Assembly (NCBI GenBank): GCA_027296185.1
Contig: JAPUJL010000396.1
Span: forward strand, 1 to 6,933
Source of the DNA: SAR324 cluster bacterium
Lineage (GTDB): Bacteria > SAR324 > JACQKK01
Direction: 5' to 3'
Length of the DNA: 6,933 nucleotides
The notes beneath the pieces were generated by a model. It was given only the letters and a program-made list of their open reading frames with translations. It had not been told where the DNA came from and did not search any database. Shown piece after piece: positions 4,915 to 6,933 of this stretch (within the stretch, counting starts at the first letter, position 1; each line of letters starts with the position of its first letter). The translations under genes were made by a program, and so were the position numbers.

Positions 4915-6872
4915 AGGGGGATTTCCGCGACGACCAGGGTCAGCGTGACGTTGTGTTGAGTGCCGCCGATCAGCCGGAGCTCCGGCGCATCGTCGACGAT
5001 CCAGCCCATCCAGATTATCCGGTCGGCCACATCGGCGAGAATCCGGGTGCGGAAGTAGCGATGGATCAGTTGCCGGGGAATCTCCGCACCCAGCCCCGCC
5101 AGTCCGTTGCCGATGCGCCGCGCCACCGTGCTGGCCACCGGATCGGCCCGGTCGCGGGGGCGCACCGGCACCTCGAAGAAGTCCTCGGAACGGGAACTTC
5201 CCGGATTGAGGGTGCCCAGCCGGTAGAACTTGCCCCGGTGCAGCACGGCCATCTCCGTCAAGGCCCGGCGACCCCGGTTTTTCAGCTCCAGCACCGTGAC
5301 GCCCCCTTCACGGGCCGCGGAAATCTCCACGGGAGAAGGCGCCAGGGATTCCAACGTGAAGGTCACCGTGGAGAGCCGATCCATGCTGAGATTGTCCCAG
5401 CGCAATCCGCCACCGCGCCGGGTGGCCTTGACCGCGCCGCGTCCATCGGCCGCCGGCTGGGCTCCGTAGCCGGCGATGCCGCGCATGACCGTGGTGGCGT
5501 TGGCGAGCGACAGATCGTGCCGCCCGCCGCGGGCCGAGAACAACCCGGCGTGGGTGATCGCGCGGCCGGCGTCCGTGCCGGGATGGACCGTCTGGATCTT
5601 CAACTGCAGCAGCGCCCCATCGGCCCGCCACAGGGGCTCCTGCATCCACAGCGCGGCGAGCGCCGTGGCGCCCACGGCCAGGCCGGCCACGGCGGTCCAG
5701 GCCAGCGGGCGGAGCCGCCGGGCCGCGCCCATCCATTTCAGGACGAGCCCCAGCAGAACCAGATACACCGAAACGAACCCGGCCACTGCGGCCCGGGGGG
5801 GGAAATGGAGCAGCGGCTGCCGCAGCACCGCGGCGATGGGATGGTTTTCCGCATTGACGTCCAGCTCCTTCGCCAACGACTCCACGTCAACCGCCGCCTG
5901 GTCGATGGAAAGAAACATCCGCCAGAGGGCGAAGTTGCCCCGCCAGCCCACCAGCCGCGCCGACGCGTAATCGATGGCCAGGAAGTACACGCTGCCCAGC
6001 CCCAGGCTGCGCCTTGCGATGAGGGGCTTGCCCTCTACCCGCACCAGCACCTCGCCGGCACCCTCGACGGAGTCGATCAACACCCATTCCCCCTGGGGCA
6101 GGGTCATGCTGGGCAGGTTGGGCAGCACCGGCATGCGGCCGGCCCGTGCCAACCCCATCACCCGCACCGGGAGTAAGTCCGCCTCCCGCGGTCCCTGGAG
6201 GATCGAGTAGGAGCCCCCCCCGGCGAACACCAGTATGCCACCGGCCAGCACCCACTGCCGCAATGCCCGGTAGCGCACCTCGTCCAGCTCCGACAGCGAC
6301 ACGTCGTGGACGACGATGGCGCGGACGCTGTCCAGCCCGATCCACTGGGTGGGCAATTCCTCGGGCCGGAGATAGGCCACGACGGTCTTGCGCCGCTGGA
6401 TGGAAGGCAGAAACTCCAGATCCCGGTCGCGGGTCAACGCCAATACGAGCGTTTCCGCCGTGCGATATTCGGTCAGGGAAATTTCATGCTCGGCCACGAT
6501 GCGTCCGTTCGGCTCCCGCATGCCGACCACGACCGGGTGATCGGTGCCCAGCACGGGAATCGCGAAGTGCAGGGTGCGCTTGCCCCGGTGGGGGAGCTCC
6601 ACCGGCTCGACGTACTCGACCGCCCACGCCCCGGCGCCCCGGACGACGCGCACGAACACCTCCCCGGTCCGCGATCGGCCGGAGTTGGACAGCGACACCC
6701 GCAAGGGTGCCCACCGCCCCAGGCGCAGGGTGCCCTGAAATCCGAGATCGGTTTCCAGTTGCACCTGCGCCTGCACGTCCGCGGGGAACCCTGAGGCGAG
6801 CAGCCCTGCCCACAACAGGGCGCCCCCCAGGAATCCGCGGACCCGACGCGTTCGGAGACGGAGGAGGTTCAA
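4911..6872 (-). CDS. Large exported, membrane-anchored protein with glutamine-amidotransferase-like region, unknown function
   Basis: A 653-aa protein I cannot name. The N-terminus MNLLRLRTRRVRG plus a hydrophobic core and ADVQA|QVQ (cleavage near Ala35) is a signal peptide. Residues about 36-135 look like a beta-sandwich domain (LRLGRWAPLRVSLSN, GEVFVRVV). Residues about 140-320 resemble a class I glutamine-amidotransferase-like (GATase1-like) fold: RAIVVHDVSLSELDEVRYRALRQWVLAGGILVFAGG (positions 184-219), then LGLGSVYFLAIDYA and a following W-x-G-N...W element. The protein contains no cysteine at all, so a Cys-dependent amidotransferase is excluded. Two membrane helices follow (about 362-380 and 388-410) with a short basic loop between (KWMGAARRLRP), and a C-terminal beta-rich domain faces the periplasm. 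TTG at 6872 is the start because it overlaps the preceding reading frame's TGA (TTGA). The end overlaps the permease start. The layout suggests an envelope accessory subunit of the ABC-type system. Confidence 0.75.
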   Translation of the reverse strand: MNLLRLRTRRVRGFLGGALLWAGLLASGFPADVQAQVQLETDLGFQGTLRLGRWAPLRVSLSNSGRSRTGEVFVRVVRGAGAWAVEYVEPVELPHRGKRTLHFAIPVLGTDHPVVVGMREPNGRIVAEHEISLTEYRTAETLVLALTRDRDLEFLPSIQRRKTVVAYLRPEELPTQWIGLDSVRAIVVHDVSLSELDEVRYRALRQWVLAGGILVFAGGGSYSILQGPREADLLPVRVMGLARAGRMPVLPNLPSMTLPQGEWVLIDSVEGAGEVLVRVEGKPLIARRSLGLGSVYFLAIDYASARLVGWRGNFALWRMFLSIDQAAVDVESLAKELDVNAENHPIAAVLRQPLLHFPPRAAVAGFVSVYLVLLGLVLKWMGAARRLRPLAWTAVAGLAVGATALAALWMQEPLWRADGALLQLKIQTVHPGTDAGRAITHAGLFSARGGRHDLSLANATTVMRGIAGYGAQPAADGRGAVKATRRGGGLRWDNLSMDRLSTVTFTLESLAPSPVEISAAREGGVTVLELKNRGRRALTEMAVLHRGKFYRLGTLNPGSSRSEDFFEVPVRPRDRADPVASTVARRIGNGLAGLGAEIPRQLIHRYFRTRILADVADRIIWMGWIVDDAPELRLIGGTQHNVTLTLVVAEIPL

Positions 6873-6933
6873 GGTGCGATCGGTCCGAGAGGGGTTGCCG
6901 GTGGAAACGGAACGCGGCGGCGGGCGGCCCTCC
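6869..6933 (-). CDS. C-terminal tail of an upstream gene of the minus-strand operon
   Basis: In the minus-strand frame read from 6931, 20 codons end at a TGA (6871-6869): the peptide RAARRRVPFPPATPLGPIAP. The stop shares bases with the TTG start of the 653-aa gene (TTGA), a 4-nt overlap like the ATGA join at its other end. Too short to identify; an ABC transporter ATPase or another permease would be the natural neighbour, but that is inference. Alternatively the 653-aa gene itself extends upstream, since its frame is open to the edge of the window with no start codon before the TTG. Confidence 0.45.
   Translation of the reverse strand, partial: RAARRRVPFPPATPLGPIAP

Noticed and set aside
4953..6176. 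A 407-codon plus-strand open frame antisense to the 653-aa gene
   Set aside because: The product is rich in His, Gln, Arg and Pro without domains; the minus-strand frame has a signal peptide, helices and coupled ends.

Overview
The window is very GC-rich, densely coded bacterial chromosome. No rRNA, tRNA, insertion sequence, CRISPR array or phage gene is visible. A class 2 (quinone-type) dihydroorotate dehydrogenase, an Rrf2-family regulator with a cysteine cluster, and Sec-type signal peptides all fit a Gram-negative proteobacterium, perhaps a GC-rich gammaproteobacterium. That placement is inference only.

Left part, plus strand (1-2401): the 3' end of pyrD, then a membrane-anchored PQQ-type glucose/sorbosone dehydrogenase homologue (GTG start at 333), then an inositol-monophosphatase-family phosphatase that most resembles HisN-type histidinol-phosphatase. 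They share a strand with gaps of 53 and 92 nt, so they may be loosely co-transcribed, but their roles do not form one obvious pathway. A short perfect hairpin lies in the convergent gap that follows.

Middle (2509-4087): an Rrf2-family repressor on the minus strand has four clustered cysteines suited to an Fe-S cluster. Its start is best read as GTG at 2994. It is divergent from a two-gene plus-strand unit: a 172-aa exported protein of unknown function, overlapped by 13 nt by an 82-aa protein with a C-x4-C ... H-x-C-x-C pattern like a small zinc ribbon. The 338-nt divergent region holds a reasonable sigma70-like promoter for the regulator, with a small palindrome between its -35 and -10 that could be the regulator's own operator.

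Right part, minus strand (4105-6933): a tightly coupled operon read right to left. It comprises the tail of an unseen gene, a 653-aa cysteine-free exported and membrane-anchored protein with a glutamine-amidotransferase-like region, and a six-helix ABC-2-like permease. The joins are 4-nt TTGA and ATGA overlaps, so these proteins probably work together as an envelope or export complex, with an ABC ATPase possibly encoded beyond the right edge.

Most of the window is ordinary. The least explained parts are the exported-protein/zinc-ribbon pair beside the Rrf2 regulator and the right-hand membrane operon. I see no clear evidence of an entirely new kind of system.
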